Of a DNA stretch of 64,000 nt, positions 1 to 9,777 are shown in pieces; position 1 is the first letter of the stretch; the number at the start of each line of letters is the position of its first letter. The notes beneath the pieces were generated by a model that saw only the letters and a program-made list of their open reading frames with translations, ran no database searches and was not told where the DNA came from. The DNA is taken from assembly GCA_024102815.1 (NCBI GenBank), contig JAGFJJ010000010.1, positions 62,001-126,000 of the forward strand, in the 5' to 3' direction. This DNA is from Phycisphaerae bacterium (GTDB lineage: Bacteria; Planctomycetota; Phycisphaerae; UBA1845). The translations under genes were made by a program, and so were the position numbers.

Positions 1-2
1 AC

Positions 3-704
3 GGTCTCGATGTCGTCGGGAGCGTTGACGTACTCTCGTTCGATGGGCCGCGCACGGTCGATATGACCGCGCCGTTCACGTACCGGGCAGGCGGAATCCA
101 GGCTCAAGCGTCGGGGGCGATCGTCGGTGCCGCAGCCTGCGACTGCAACGCCCTTGGCATCGAGTTCTTCCGCAAGACGGGCGTTATTCTCTCCCTGGAT
201 TTCCGGGAGCGAACGGCCGCGTTTGCCGCGGCAATCGCGCAAGAGGGTGTCTTCGTGCCGTTCGCCGATCCGCCGGAGCACCTTCGCGGATTCGATTCGG
301 CGTTCCTCGAAGTGGACGTGACCTCCGGCAGCACGACCAAACGGATGCGCGCCCTGCTGGACACGGGCGCGGCTGCCTCGGTGATGTACCGTGGCGCCCT
401 GCCCGGGCTCGAGGGCAGCACAGGCGACCGACAAACGATTGACATTCGCCACGATGCGCTGGGTACCGTTCGCGCGGGCGTCATCCTCCACTTGAACGAC
501 GCAGTACCGGAACTCATCATCGGGAATGACATTCTGGGAGCCTGGGGAAACCAGTGGTACTTCCGATTTGATCCCGTCGGAGGCTACGTCGTTGTCGTGC
601 CCGCGGAGCCGAGCCCCAGCAATGATCAGGCCGCATTCTCGCGGTCCCGCCAACCGCCAGCGTTGGGGGGCGGCGTCATCGCAGCGCCAACGCGGCGTCG
701 ATAA
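3..704 (+). CDS. Retropepsin-like aspartic protease family protein, 5' end missing
   Basis: The frame is open from the window edge, so the true start lies upstream; an ATG at 63 is only an internal methionine. The C-terminal half carries the aspartic protease signature LLDTGAAASVM and, about 55 residues later, the LIIGNDILG segment that pairs with it in single-lobe retropepsin folds. A degenerate copy of the second segment (LGIEFFRKTGVILSLDF) precedes it, which suggests a two-lobe protein whose first DTG lies off the window. Such clan AA proteins in bacteria are mostly uncharacterised; proteolysis is inferred from the motif only. The stop overlaps the end of the convergent E1 gene by 29 bases. 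Confidence 0.7.
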   Translation, partial: GLDVVGSVDVLSFDGPRTVDMTAPFTYRAGGIQAQASGAIVGAAACDCNALGIEFFRKTGVILSLDFRERTAAFAAAIAQEGVFVPFADPPEHLRGFDSAFLEVDVTSGSTTKRMRALLDTGAAASVMYRGALPGLEGSTGDRQTIDIRHDALGTVRAGVILHLNDAVPELIIGNDILGAWGNQWYFRFDPVGGYVVVVPAEPSPSNDQAAFSRSRQPPALGGGVIAAPTRRR

Positions 705-2961
705 TGCCTTGCTCACTCGGCAGGACCAGGTCAGCGGCCGGTCCCAGCGGAATGTAGGTATCCAGGCCGGTCACCCGGGCGGCACGCACCGCGCCGCCAC
801 AATGCTCCCAGAGCAGGGCCAGCACGGCCTCGTTGATTCCCCCTGTTCGCCGGCCCTCGTCAACCACGAGAACCCGCCCGGTCGTCTGGGCCTGCGCGAT
901 GATCCAATTTTCATTCAGCGGATTCAGCCAGCGTAGATCAACGATTCTTGCGGCCATCCCATGCTGCTCGTGGAGTGCCCGCGCGGCGCGGAGAGACAAG
1001 TACACGCCGTTGCCGAAGGTGATGATGGTGAGGTCGCGGGCTTCCTCGTGATAGACCGCCCCCTCCCCGAAAGGAATGAACTCCTGCGGCGGAGGGTATT
1101 CGAAGCTCCAGCTCCGATCCTTGGGTTCCCAGAGATCCTTGGTCATGTACAGGGCGATCGGCTCGACAAAGGCAATGACCCGGCCGTCGACCGTTGCCAT
1201 GGCCATACATGTCCGGAGCATCTTCACAGCGTCGTCGCCGCGGCTCGGCGTGGCGATGACGAGACCGGGCACATCGCGTAAGGCGGCGATGCTGTTGTCG
1301 TTATGGAAGTGCCCGCCGAATCCTTTCTGATATCCCCACCCGGCGATGCGAATGACCATGGGGTTGCGAAACTGTCCATTGGAGAAATACTGGAGCGAGC
1401 ACGCCTCGCCGCGAATCTGATCCTCGGCGTTATGGTAGTAGGCCAGGTATTGAATTTCCGGTATGGGAAGCAGCCCCAGATGGGCGGCGCCGACAGCCAG
1501 ACCAAGGATCGTGGTTTCATCCAGAACAGTATTGAAGACGCGCCCCGCTCCGAACCTGGACATGAGTCCGGTCGTGACGTGGTATACCCCGCCACGCTTG
1601 GCTACGTCTTCTCCGAAGACGACGGCGCGGGGGTACTTGACCAGCAGATCATGCAAACCGTGGTTGATCAGCGCTCCCAGGTGGCGAGCGGGCCGGTGCT
1701 CCGGCAACTGGTCTTCACTGCCGAAGATATGAAGACGATCCTCCAGCGACGGCACGCGCGCCGCTTCCGCGGCGACGGCGTCCGGCGAATGCGGCGCCAG
1801 GGGCGCCATGATCTGCGCAGCCGAACTCAATTTCGGCCGGTGGGCCGCGGCCTCCGCGGCCTCGCGAACCCGTTCGCGCGTCCGTTCATAAAGGGCAAGC
1901 ACGTCGGCAGGCGTCATCACGCCCAGATCCATCACGCGACGCGCGCAGCTCAGCAGCGGATCCCGCGCCTCGGCCGCCTCGATTTCGTCCCAGCCGTGGT
2001 ACTCGGTCTCCGGGTCCGTGCCCGCATGTCCCAGCAGGCGCACGACGTTCAAATGGAGGAAAACAGGCTGGCGGCGGGAGCGGCAATGATCGATGGCGGC
2101 GCGCACCGCGGTGTAGCCTTCGATCAGATCGAGTCCGTTGGCCTCGAAATAGGTCAGGCCGAACCGATTCACATAGTTCGCCCGAATCCACCCGTGAGGC
2201 GTCTTCACGCTGATGCCGACACCGTTGTCCTCGCAGACGAAGAGGATGGGAATCGGCAACTGCTGGTATGCCGCCCTTGCCGCCGCATTGAGCGCCGTTT
2301 GCGCGGTGGCATGACTAACGGAAGCATCGCCGAAGGAGCAGACGACGAGCATGTCGGGAGGAATATCGATACGGGGATCGATACGCCGCGCCCGGGCGAT
2401 GCTCATCGCCGCACCGACCGCCTTTGGAAAATGACTGGCAATCGTGCTCGTCTGGGGCGGAACGTTCAGTGCCAGGCTGCCCCAGATCTTGTGCCGCCCG
2501 CCCGCGGTGGGGTCGTCGCTGCTGGCCGCGAAACCGAGCATGGTGTCCCGAATGAAGTCGAGGTCGGGCCGCTTTCGCGCGCGTTCAGCCATGAACGCCC
2601 CACTGCGATAGTGGAGAAACGCCAGATCGGTAACCCGAGTCAGGCGGCCGACCAGCGCGTTCCCCTCGTGCCCGGCACTACCGATGGTATAGAACCCGTC
2701 ATTGCGGGCGCGCATTTCGCGGGCCACGTAGTCGATATGCCGGGACAGAATTTGCGATTCGAACAGCTCGCGCAGGTCGCGACAGGTGAGTTCACTGCCG
2801 GGAACAACCGGCTCGTCGTCCGGCCGAGCGGAGGGGGCGCCGTCTTCAAGCCGGCGGTGGCCGACATAAGAAAGAAAGTTCTCGTCCACCACGACCGCGC
2901 GATTCAGATTGAAGCGCGTTGAGCGGGGAGTCGTCTGCGTGGATTGCGTGGAACGGGACAA
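676..2961 (-). CDS. Fused alpha-beta E1 subunit of a branched-chain 2-oxoacid dehydrogenase-type complex
   Basis: The 761-residue protein joins both E1 halves. Residues about 60-370 form the alpha part, with the thiamine diphosphate motif starting GDAS at 211 and closing at EDN 244-246. Residues about 425-761 form the beta (transketolase-like pyrimidine and C-terminal) part, with FGEDVAKRGGVY and IPEIQYLAYYHNAEDQIRGE. It would decarboxylate a 2-oxoacid, probably a branched-chain one, and pass the acyl group to an E2 lipoyl protein. No E2 or E3 gene is nearby. The chosen start is TTG with a purine-rich GAGAAGAG just upstream. The downstream neighbour on the opposite strand overlaps its 3' end by 29 bases. 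Substrate specificity (pyruvate, acetoin or branched-chain) cannot be settled from sequence. Confidence 0.85.
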   Translation of the reverse strand: MSRSTQSTQTTPRSTRFNLNRAVVVDENFLSYVGHRRLEDGAPSARPDDEPVVPGSELTCRDLRELFESQILSRHIDYVAREMRARNDGFYTIGSAGHEGNALVGRLTRVTDLAFLHYRSGAFMAERARKRPDLDFIRDTMLGFAASSDDPTAGGRHKIWGSLALNVPPQTSTIASHFPKAVGAAMSIARARRIDPRIDIPPDMLVVCSFGDASVSHATAQTALNAAARAAYQQLPIPILFVCEDNGVGISVKTPHGWIRANYVNRFGLTYFEANGLDLIEGYTAVRAAIDHCRSRRQPVFLHLNVVRLLGHAGTDPETEYHGWDEIEAAEARDPLLSCARRVMDLGVMTPADVLALYERTRERVREAAEAAAHRPKLSSAAQIMAPLAPHSPDAVAAEAARVPSLEDRLHIFGSEDQLPEHRPARHLGALINHGLHDLLVKYPRAVVFGEDVAKRGGVYHVTTGLMSRFGAGRVFNTVLDETTILGLAVGAAHLGLLPIPEIQYLAYYHNAEDQIRGEACSLQYFSNGQFRNPMVIRIAGWGYQKGFGGHFHNDNSIAALRDVPGLVIATPSRGDDAVKMLRTCMAMATVDGRVIAFVEPIALYMTKDLWEPKDRSWSFEYPPPQEFIPFGEGAVYHEEARDLTIITFGNGVYLSLRAARALHEQHGMAARIVDLRWLNPLNENWIIAQAQTTGRVLVVDEGRRTGGINEAVLALLWEHCGGAVRAARVTGLDTYIPLGPAADLVLPSEQGIIDAALALR

Positions 2962-3087
2962 GTTCTCTTCTCGTCATGATGATGCGATCGGCCGGCGCGT
3001 CCTCGAAGAAATCTGGCTTGCTGCTGGACCGGCCATACCGAGCGGCGGACCGTTCTCGGCGAAGGTGAACGAGACGCCATGCGGCCG

Positions 3088-4254
3088 TCAGAAGGCCCCT
3101 TTGCCGTCGGCCAGTTCGCGACCGACGATAAGCTGGTGAATCGTCTCCGTTCCCTCATAGGTGATAACGCTCTCCAGGTTGAGCATGTGCCGCACCGGGC
3201 AACACTCCACGCTGATCCCGCCGGCGCCGAGAATGTCTCGAGCGTCGCGGGCAATATCCAGGGCCATGCGCACATTGTTCCATTTGGCCATGGACACGTG
3301 CGAGTGATGCATTGTCCCCTCGTCTTTCAATCGACCCAGTTGCAAGGCGAGCAGTTGTCCGAGCGTAATCTGCCGAACCATGTCCGCCAGTCGAATCTGG
3401 ACGGTCTGCTTGTGGAGCAGCGGCGATCCGAAGAGTACACGGTTGCGGGCGAATTCCAGGGCCTCGCGGTAGCACGCCATGGCCGCGCCGACGCCGCCCC
3501 AGGCAATGCCATAACGCGCCTGCGTGAGGCAACTCAGTGGTGCGGCCAGCCCCTCCGCGAGCGGGAGACGGTTGGCATCGGGAACGCGGCAATCGTCAAA
3601 GAAGAGCTCGCTGGTAATCGACGCCCTGAGGGAGAACTTGTGTGGGATGTCCCGCGAGGTGTAACCCGGGGTCCCTTTCTCGACGAGGAACCCGCGAATG
3701 CCCTCTTCGGTCGCGGCCCAGACGACCGCGACATCGGCCAGCGTGCCGTTGGTGATCCACATCTTGGCGCCGTTGAGGACCCAGTCCCCGCCGCGTTTCA
3801 CGGCCCGGGTCTTCATGTTGCCCGGATCGCTGCCGCCGTCCGGCTCGGTCAAGCCGAAGCAGCCGATGGCGCGTGCCCGGGCCATGTCCGGAAGCCAGCG
3901 CTGCTTTTGCTCCGGCGTTCCATAGCGATCGATGGGATACATGACCAACCCGCTCTGCACCGAGGCGAAGCTGCGGATGCCGCTGTCCCCACGTTCGAGC
4001 TCCTGCATGATGAGCCCGTAGGCAACGTTGTTGAGACCGGCGCAGCCGTAGTCCTTCAGCGTCGGACCGAAGACCCCCAGTTCCGCCATTTCCGGAATGA
4101 GGTCCTTGGGGAAGCGCTCGTGCTCGAAACAATCGGCGATGACGGGAAGTACCCGTTCGTCAACGAACTTCCCCACGGCGTCGCGAACCTGCCGCTCGTC
4201 CTCGGTCAGCAAAGAATCAAAAGCGAAATAGTCAGGTAGAGCGATATCGGGCAC
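3088..4254 (-). CDS. gcdH: Acyl-CoA dehydrogenase, glutaryl-CoA dehydrogenase-like
   Basis: This 388-residue flavoprotein matches the glutaryl-CoA dehydrogenase branch of the acyl-CoA dehydrogenases. It has the SVQSGLVMYPI substrate loop, GCFGLTEPDGGSDP, KFSLRAS, ARYGIAWG, and the YEGTETIHQLIVGRE segment with the catalytic base Glu at about 367. Family members oxidise and decarboxylate glutaryl-CoA to crotonyl-CoA and give electrons to ETF; etfBA lies 50 kb away in this window. The start is GTG with GGAG seven bases upstream. It lies 126 bases upstream of the E1 gene on the same strand, so cotranscription is possible. Glutaryl-CoA specificity is inferred from motifs; another short acyl-CoA is possible. 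Confidence 0.85.
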   Translation of the reverse strand: MPDIALPDYFAFDSLLTEDERQVRDAVGKFVDERVLPVIADCFEHERFPKDLIPEMAELGVFGPTLKDYGCAGLNNVAYGLIMQELERGDSGIRSFASVQSGLVMYPIDRYGTPEQKQRWLPDMARARAIGCFGLTEPDGGSDPGNMKTRAVKRGGDWVLNGAKMWITNGTLADVAVVWAATEEGIRGFLVEKGTPGYTSRDIPHKFSLRASITSELFFDDCRVPDANRLPLAEGLAAPLSCLTQARYGIAWGGVGAAMACYREALEFARNRVLFGSPLLHKQTVQIRLADMVRQITLGQLLALQLGRLKDEGTMHHSHVSMAKWNNVRMALDIARDARDILGAGGISVECCPVRHMLNLESVITYEGTETIHQLIVGRELADGKGAF

Positions 4255-4481
4255 ACTGATCTCCGCGAATTACTACTTTAATAGAACCGGCCGTGGTACT
4301 CGAAATGAATAGTAGCGGAAACGGGTGCGGCTCGTCAAAAGAGGGCCTGTCGTTTGCGGGGCGGCGGGATGCTTACCGTCGCCCAACTTCAGTGACCCAG
4401 CGATTGGCGGGTAGGTGCAGCGGTTCTTTGCGCAATGCGGGGATCGCGAAAGACGAACGTGTTCTTCGGGAATCGTCTGGG

Positions 4482-5198
4482 CTAAGGCCGGCCGCCGCCG
4501 GAGCCACCCGACGAGCCGGGGCGACTCGACCCGCCACGTGCATTTCCGCCCGGTCCTCCCGGTCCGCCTCGTCCTCCCGGACCGCCGCCTCCGCCGCGCC
4601 CGAATCCGGGACCGCCCGGCATCTGGATTCCCCGTTCCTGCGCTCGGGCGCGCATGGCCGAGAAGTAGGCCATTCCCCGAGCCATTTCGTCCGGATTCCG
4701 CGACTCGGATTGCTCTTTCCGCTCCTGCTGTGTGCGATTGGCGAATTGGGCCCGCCAGCGGTCGCGCTCGGCCTCGGAGGGGGGCTGCTGCGGTGCTTCG
4801 CGGCGCCATTCCTCCACACGCTTCATGAACTCGTCGAGGTGCTTGTCCAGGACGGACGGCTTGAGGTCGTCGGGAGCGTCGAAATACTCATCTACCCGCT
4901 CTTTCATGGCCGCCTGCCAGGACTGGCGCATGTTGTCGCGCAGTTCCCGGCGCTGCTCGTCGGTCAGGTCGTCGCGGCGCATGATCTCGCGCATCGTGCC
5001 CGGCCCGCCCTGTTCCATTCGGGCGCGAAGGGCGTCGGGTTGCAGGTCCGGGGGCAACGACGAAGCCGGAGCGCGGTTCACTGGAAAAATCGCAAACACC
5101 GCAGCCACACTGCCGGCCAGCACCACGCCTGCCACGGAAATCCACTTCCACTTGCCTGATTGAACCGGCTTCGCGTTTGTCGAACGCTTCTGCTTCAC
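4482..5198 (-). CDS. Single-pass membrane protein with Gly-rich tail, unknown function
   Basis: The protein is 238 residues. A basic N-terminus (Lys/Arg to about residue 18) leads into one hydrophobic segment at about 19-39, predicting an inner-membrane anchor with the rest in the periplasm. The middle (50-180) is charged and probably helical, with conserved-looking acidic/aromatic stretches such as MKERVDEYFDAPDD. The last 45 residues are almost only Gly, Pro, Arg and Ser. I do not recognise a family with a known role. It sits between the GCDH-like gene and a pseudopilin gene on the same strand, with gaps of 227 and 42 bases. The low-complexity tail may bind nucleic acid or cell wall, but that is speculation. 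Confidence 0.7.
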   Translation of the reverse strand: MKQKRSTNAKPVQSGKWKWISVAGVVLAGSVAAVFAIFPVNRAPASSLPPDLQPDALRARMEQGGPGTMREIMRRDDLTDEQRRELRDNMRQSWQAAMKERVDEYFDAPDDLKPSVLDKHLDEFMKRVEEWRREAPQQPPSEAERDRWRAQFANRTQQERKEQSESRNPDEMARGMAYFSAMRARAQERGIQMPGGPGFGRGGGGGPGGRGGPGGPGGNARGGSSRPGSSGGSGGGRP

Positions 5199-5240
5199 AT
5201 CACGTCTCCCCGAAATTCGGTGAATCGGCCGAATTTCGGA

Positions 5241-5831
5241 TCAGAACTCGTAGTCCGTCACATGACCGTCACCGTAGAGATAGCGACGCGCGCCGACGGT
5301 ACCACCCTTGCCGTGGAAGTTGTCGAAGTCGCGCATGATCCAGATCGTGTTGTCGGGAATGGCCTCGCCGATTCGCCGCTCAATCCTACCGGCAACCTCG
5401 GCGGTGGTTCGCCCGGCGAACTGCCAGCGATATTCGTAGGAGGATCTTTCCGATTCGAAGTACGTTTTGCCGCGGTTCGGCTCCGGCCGGCGGTCCCCGT
5501 TGTCATCCATCGGGCATCGGAAAACGCGGGGTTCGCCACCCACGTGATCTTCCAGAACATCCGCAATATAGATGGGCTCTTTCGTGGAAAGCGGGAACGG
5601 ACCCGTTGAGGGAAGGAAGGAGGCGTACGGCAAGCGGTCCTTGTTCTCGGACAGATAGGACCGAAGCCCGACCCCGACCTGCTTGAGATTGCTTGCGCAC
5701 ATGGTCCGCTTGGCCTGGGAACGAACCTTGCTCAACGCAGGAAAAAGAATGGCGGCCATGATGCCCATGATGGCAATGACCACCAAGAGCTCCAACAGCG
5801 TGAATGCCCGGCGCCGATCCATGGCTTCCAT
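5241..5831 (-). CDS. Prepilin-type N-terminal methylation protein (pseudopilin) with C-terminal DGHV motif
   Basis: This 196-residue protein opens with MEAMDRRRAFTLLELLVVIA, the type IV prepilin/GspG signature. The prepilin peptidase would cut before Phe in A-FTLLELL; Ala at -1 replaces the usual Gly. The hydrophobic helix is followed by a globular domain with CASNLKQ, typical of the planctomycete/Verrucomicrobia family that ends with an H-x9-DG-like motif; here the end is YLYGDGHVTDYEF. The frame is open a further 72 codons upstream, but that stretch has no pilin features, so I chose the ATG at 5831 (a second ATG lies three codons on). It probably forms part of a type II secretion-like or pilus-like fibre. 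No assembly ATPase is nearby. Confidence 0.85.
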   Translation of the reverse strand: MEAMDRRRAFTLLELLVVIAIMGIMAAILFPALSKVRSQAKRTMCASNLKQVGVGLRSYLSENKDRLPYASFLPSTGPFPLSTKEPIYIADVLEDHVGGEPRVFRCPMDDNGDRRPEPNRGKTYFESERSSYEYRWQFAGRTTAEVAGRIERRIGEAIPDNTIWIMRDFDNFHGKGGTVGARRYLYGDGHVTDYEF

Positions 5832-6189
5832 TGTACCTGTATCGACTTCCGCCCGACAATTCCCCAAAATCGGCCCGGACATGATCTTACGGTTACATGA
5901 CGATCGCAGGGGCCGAATTCCCCGCATAACGCAGAACGATGGCCGCAACCACTTATTGCCGGGAAAGCTGCCCAGGAAGTCGAATCCTGCACAGGGGCGA
6001 TCCCGCCAGGCCCACCGCTTGTTCTGGGAGCACGGTTCGGCGTACACTCCACGGCAGCGTTGTCATCGGTTCCGATGACCCAAGGAGCCTTTCCGCGAGG
6101 AACGAGATCGCGGGGATTCAGTCGGGTGGACCCACCCCTGAAACCCGCGAGGAACCGTCCGGACGGATCGGCCTCAAAGGTGGAGCATC
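5832..6189. other. Divergent intergenic region between pseudopilin and ygiQ
   Basis: This 358-base stretch separates two divergent starts and must hold both promoters. I see no clear -35/-10 pair, tRNA or riboswitch. The only clear signal is the AAAGGTGGAG ribosome site just before ygiQ. Confidence 0.4.
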
Positions 6190-8211
6190 ATGGTTTCAAA
6201 GGCAAATGTCGTGCGCGCCGTTCCGGGCGCGTATTCCCCGACGAAATTCGTTCCGCTGGGGGTGCCGTCGCGATCGGCTCCGCGTCCGCTGCCCATGAGC
6301 ATGGACGAGGCACGGGAGCGCGGTTGGGAAGAGATTGACGTCGTATTCGTCACCGGTGACGCGTACATCGATCACCCCAGCTTCGCCATGGCCATTCTGG
6401 GGCGCGTGCTTGAAGCGGACGGGTTCCGCGTGGGAATCGTCGCCCAACCCGACTGGCACTCCTGCGACGCTTGGAAGACGTTCGGCCGGCCTCGACTCTT
6501 CTTCGCCGTCAGTGCCGGCAACATGGACTCGATGATCAACCACTACACGGCCAACCGGAAGGTGCGCAACGATGACGCATACTCTCCCGGCGGTCGCATC
6601 GGGCTGCGGCCGGATCGGGCAACACTGGCGTATTGCCAGCGAGCGCGGGAGGCGTTCAAGGGCGTTCCTGTGATCGCCGGCGGTGTCGAGGCCAGCCTGC
6701 GCCGCCTGGCGCACTATGACTACTGGAGCGATACGGTCCGCCGTTCGATTCTGCTCGACGCCAAGTCCGACCTCGTCGTGTTCGGAATGGGTGAATCGGC
6801 GATCGTTGAAATCGCCCGCCGCTTGCGCGATGGCGAGACGGTTCGGGACCTGCGCGACATGCGCGGCGTGGCCTACGCGATGGGAGCGAGTGAAGATGCG
6901 CCCAGCGGGTCGAACGCTGTCGAGCTTCCGTCCTTCGAAGCTGTCCGCGAGGACAGGCTCGCTTTTGCTGAAGCCACGCGGCTGATCCACGTCGAGACCA
7001 ACCCCTACAACGCCCGCACACTGGTCCAACGGCACGATCGCCAGGCGATCGTATGCAATCCCCCACGTCTGCCGGAGTCGCAGGAGGCGATGGATTACTT
7101 CTACGATCTGCCGTACACGCGCAAACCGCATCCGCGGTACAGCGAGCCGATTCCGGCGTTCGAGATGATCCGGGACTCGGTGACGATCATGCGCGGCTGC
7201 TTCGGCGGCTGCACGTACTGTTCAATCACCACGCACCAGGGCCGGATCATCCAGAGCCGCAGCCGCGGGTCAATCGTGCGGGAGGTGGAATCAATGTCGG
7301 CCGACGGCGACTTCAAGGGCATCGTCAGCGACATCGGCGGGCCCACGGCCAACATGTACGAGATGCGCTGCCTGCGTCCGGAAATCGAAGCCATCTGCCG
7401 GCGGCTGAGCTGCGTGCATCCCACCATCTGCCCGCTGCTGGGCACGGATCACGGCCCGCTGCTGGAGGTCATGCGCGAAACGAGACACGTACCGGGGGTG
7501 CGGAAAGTCCTCGTGGCAAGCGGCGTGCGCATGGACCTGGCGAGACTCTCGCCGGAGTACATGCATGAGCTGACCTCGCATCACGTCGGCGGGCACCTCA
7601 AGGTCGCCCAGGAGCACACCGATACCACGACGCTGTCACTCATGAAGCGCCCGGCGCCGGAGAGCTTTCAGGATTTCGATCGGCAGTTCAAGGAGCAATC
7701 GGCCGAGGCGGGGAAGAAACAGTACCTTGTCCCCTACTTCATCTCCGCCCACCCCGGCACGGACCTGCCGGCGATGATCGACCTGGCGGTGTTCCTCAAG
7801 CAGAACGGATACAAACCGGAGCAGGTGCAGGACTTCATCCCCGCGCCGTTCGACATCGCCGCGTGCATGTACCACACGGGGCTCGACCCGTTCACGAAGA
7901 AGCCCGTGAAGGTGGCCAAGGGCCTACGCGATCGCAAGCTCCAGCGGGCGCTCATGCAGTTTTTCAAGCCGGAGAACTACTTCGCGGTACGAAAGGCGCT
8001 GATCGAGGCGGGGAAGCAGGATTTGATCGGCGACGGCTGCGACTGCCTGATCCCCGCCAAGCCGCCTCAGGCCGCGATCGACGCCCGCATGCGCCGGGCG
8101 CAGCGCGAACTCAAGGACGGCGACCATGTCCACAGCCGCCAACGTACACCGGGGCGAGGGTATCGGCCGGGGAGGAAGACGGCGAAGAGGAGGCATCGCA
8201 AGAGCGAATAA
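6190..8211 (+). CDS. ygiQ: YgiQ family radical SAM protein
   Basis: The 673-residue product shows the full YgiQ layout. An N-terminal domain (about 1-300) has [14 protein letters not shown] and [19 protein letters not shown]. It is followed by a radical SAM core whose [4Fe-4S] cluster ligands are in [16 protein letters not shown] (near residue 337), then the conserved C-terminal region. The family is widespread but its reaction is unknown. The start is supported by AAAGGTGGAG six bases upstream. The last 35 residues are very basic (Arg/Lys), a tail that could contact RNA. It stands alone, with an unrelated gene convergent 23 bases downstream. Confidence 0.92.
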   Translation: MVSKANVVRAVPGAYSPTKFVPLGVPSRSAPRPLPMSMDEARERGWEEIDVVFVTGDAYIDHPSFAMAILGRVLEADGFRVGIVAQPDWHSCDAWKTFGRPRLFFAVSAGNMDSMINHYTANRKVRNDDAYSPGGRIGLRPDRATLAYCQRAREAFKGVPVIAGGVEASLRRLAHYDYWSDTVRRSILLDAKSDLVVFGMGESAIVEIARRLRDGETVRDLRDMRGVAYAMGASEDAPSGSNAVELPSFEAVREDRLAFAEATRLIHVETNPYNARTLVQRHDRQAIVCNPPRLPESQEAMDYFYDLPYTRKPHPRYSEPIPAFEMIRDSVTIMRGCFGGCTYCSITTHQGRIIQSRSRGSIVREVESMSADGDFKGIVSDIGGPTANMYEMRCLRPEIEAICRRLSCVHPTICPLLGTDHGPLLEVMRETRHVPGVRKVLVASGVRMDLARLSPEYMHELTSHHVGGHLKVAQEHTDTTTLSLMKRPAPESFQDFDRQFKEQSAEAGKKQYLVPYFISAHPGTDLPAMIDLAVFLKQNGYKPEQVQDFIPAPFDIAACMYHTGLDPFTKKPVKVAKGLRDRKLQRALMQFFKPENYFAVRKALIEAGKQDLIGDGCDCLIPAKPPQAAIDARMRRAQRELKDGDHVHSRQRTPGRGYRPGRKTAKRRHRKSE

Positions 8212-8234
8212 GCACATTGGAGAGTTCTCTCGGC

Positions 8235-9173
8235 TTATTGCGTCTCCGTGTTTCCCCCGTGGGTATCGAAATCTCGACGAGAAATCCCTGGGGCGGCGTG
8301 TTTATCAAGCGCCTGCTGGACCTTGAGTCGGAGTAATTTGCGGTTAAGGGGCCAATTGGCGAGATCGCCCGCCTTAATCAGGGCGGAGGCTATCTTGTCC
8401 ACGAAAGCTGCAACGCCAGTGAGGACTATCACGAACCAGACTATCGATTCAGTTGAACTCGGGAGCCAGTCACGGAACGGCCTGTATTCAGGAGTTCCTT
8501 TGAGACGGTCCAAATGCTCAGGGGATTTCGCCTCCTGGAGTTGACTCGAAAGCGCCAAGAGGGTCTCCACGATCTCATAACCATTTGCACCCCGTTGAAA
8601 CATTTCTTGGATTACGTCGTGGAGATCTTCAATTACAATGGGATCGCCAAAGTCAAATCTGTCAGTGTCCCCGCCGCCCTCAACGAGCTTTGCAACCGGG
8701 CCAGGGACTTTCGCGTCAGAGCGTGGCGATGCCCCGTCATCCGATGGACGGCTGAACCAAAGAACCAGTAGAACGAAGAAGAGCGGTGGAAGGAGCTTCT
8801 TGGCCTGCAGAATGCTCTTAGGAAGATATCTATCGAGGGCGTTGCGGCGAAAATCTGCCTCGATGTTCTCAACATCCTGCTCTGTCCGAGCCTTGAGGAG
8901 CTTGTTGAATAATCCTCTGGCAACGTCGTAGCCTTCTGCGCCTTTGCGAAGAGCGTCGAGTAAGTCCTTCGCAACCGCGAATGTAGCCCCACCGGGCAGA
9001 AGATGCAGTCGGCCTTTGTGATCGGTAAACATATTGCTGGAGGGAACCAAAATGCCACATCGTCGGCAGGTCTCGGCGCAACTCATGACCGAGCTGTTGG
9101 TGGAGCCGGAAATCTGAAATGCAGATTCAAAGATCGCACCGCAACGCGGACACTGAAGATAGACTTTTTCCAT
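8235..9173 (-). CDS. Zinc-ribbon membrane protein with duplicated helical-TM unit, unknown function
   Basis: The protein is 312 residues. Residues 8-11 (CPRC) and 36-39 (CRRC) form a zinc ribbon. After it come two similar units. The first has DLLDALRKGAEGYDVARGLF at 70-89, then YLPKS and a hydrophobic segment at about 128-140. The second has DLHDVIQEMFQRGANGYEIV at 183-202, then WLPSS and a hydrophobic segment at about 244-258. The shared pattern is D-L-x-D, G-A-x-G-Y, L-P-x-S then a membrane helix, which implies an internal duplication. No known family is recognised. Base composition is clearly lower in GC than the flanking genes, which hints at recent acquisition. It would place a cytoplasmic zinc ribbon next to the membrane. 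Confidence 0.75.
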   Translation of the reverse strand: MEKVYLQCPRCGAIFESAFQISGSTNSSVMSCAETCRRCGILVPSSNMFTDHKGRLHLLPGGATFAVAKDLLDALRKGAEGYDVARGLFNKLLKARTEQDVENIEADFRRNALDRYLPKSILQAKKLLPPLFFVLLVLWFSRPSDDGASPRSDAKVPGPVAKLVEGGGDTDRFDFGDPIVIEDLHDVIQEMFQRGANGYEIVETLLALSSQLQEAKSPEHLDRLKGTPEYRPFRDWLPSSTESIVWFVIVLTGVAAFVDKIASALIKAGDLANWPLNRKLLRLKVQQALDKHAAPGISRRDFDTHGGNTETQ

Positions 9174-9195
9174 AGGTTATGCCCGCCGTTCTGAA

Positions 9196-9624
9196 CTAAG
9201 CCCCCAGCAATTCCACCGCCCTTTCCCGGTCGGCCACGCCGATGACCAGCGTGAACGTGCCGATCGTCGCCCCGCTGCCATAGACGTACTCGATGTTGAT
9301 GCCCGCGTCGGCCAGGCGGTTGGCGATGCGCTCCAGCTCGCCGGGCTGGTTGTGGGCCCGCATGGTCAGCACGGACTCGGCGAAGAAGTTGTAGCCGGCA
9401 TTGGAAAGAACGGTTCGTGCCGTATCGGGCGGCTGGCAGATCATGTTCACCCAGCAGCAGTTCTGGTCATCGGCCACGCAGATCGCCTCAATGTTCACAC
9501 CGCCCTCGCGCAAGGCGCGGCACAAGGGAGCCAGTGAACCGGGACGATTGGGCAGCCCCACGCAGAACTGCGTACTCTCCGAAATGCTGTTGGGGACAAC
9601 GTGGGTGGGAAGGGCCTGATCCAT
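9196..9624 (-). CDS. Tandem ACT-domain protein
   Basis: The 142-residue product contains two ACT folds. The first, at about 18-75, has FCVGLPNRPGSLAPLCRALREGGVNIEAI; the second, at about 80-142, has LTMRAHNQPGELERIANRLADAGINIEYVY. Each shows the strand-helix-strand pattern with N/Q-x-P-G-x-L. Stand-alone double ACT proteins usually bind amino acids and regulate metabolism, but no partner enzyme is adjacent. The start at 9624 is chosen because GGAGG lies nine bases upstream; the longer open frame upstream (to 10377) lacks protein-like content and overlaps the divergent membrane gene. The ligand is unknown. Confidence 0.88.
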   Translation of the reverse strand: MDQALPTHVVPNSISESTQFCVGLPNRPGSLAPLCRALREGGVNIEAICVADDQNCCWVNMICQPPDTARTVLSNAGYNFFAESVLTMRAHNQPGELERIANRLADAGINIEYVYGSGATIGTFTLVIGVADRERAVELLGA

Positions 9625-9777
9625 GAGATGGTGCCTCCGGGCGGAGGCCGCGACGGACGTCCGCCGATTTGGTGGAACTATTGTACCACGCAAGCCCACC
9701 AGGGTGAAGTGGTGCGGCGTCAATATCGGACGCGGACCGCTCTTGCCGGGCGGGGCCGGGCTGGAGAACATCCGGCC

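Noticed and set aside
1303-2922. 539-codon open frame antisense to the E1 gene
   Set aside because: It has no ribosome site or recognisable domain and mirrors the high-GC codon pattern of the E1 gene on the other strand.
5832-6047. N-terminal extension of the pseudopilin
   Set aside because: A prepilin leader must be short for peptidase processing; 72 extra residues with no signal would prevent it.
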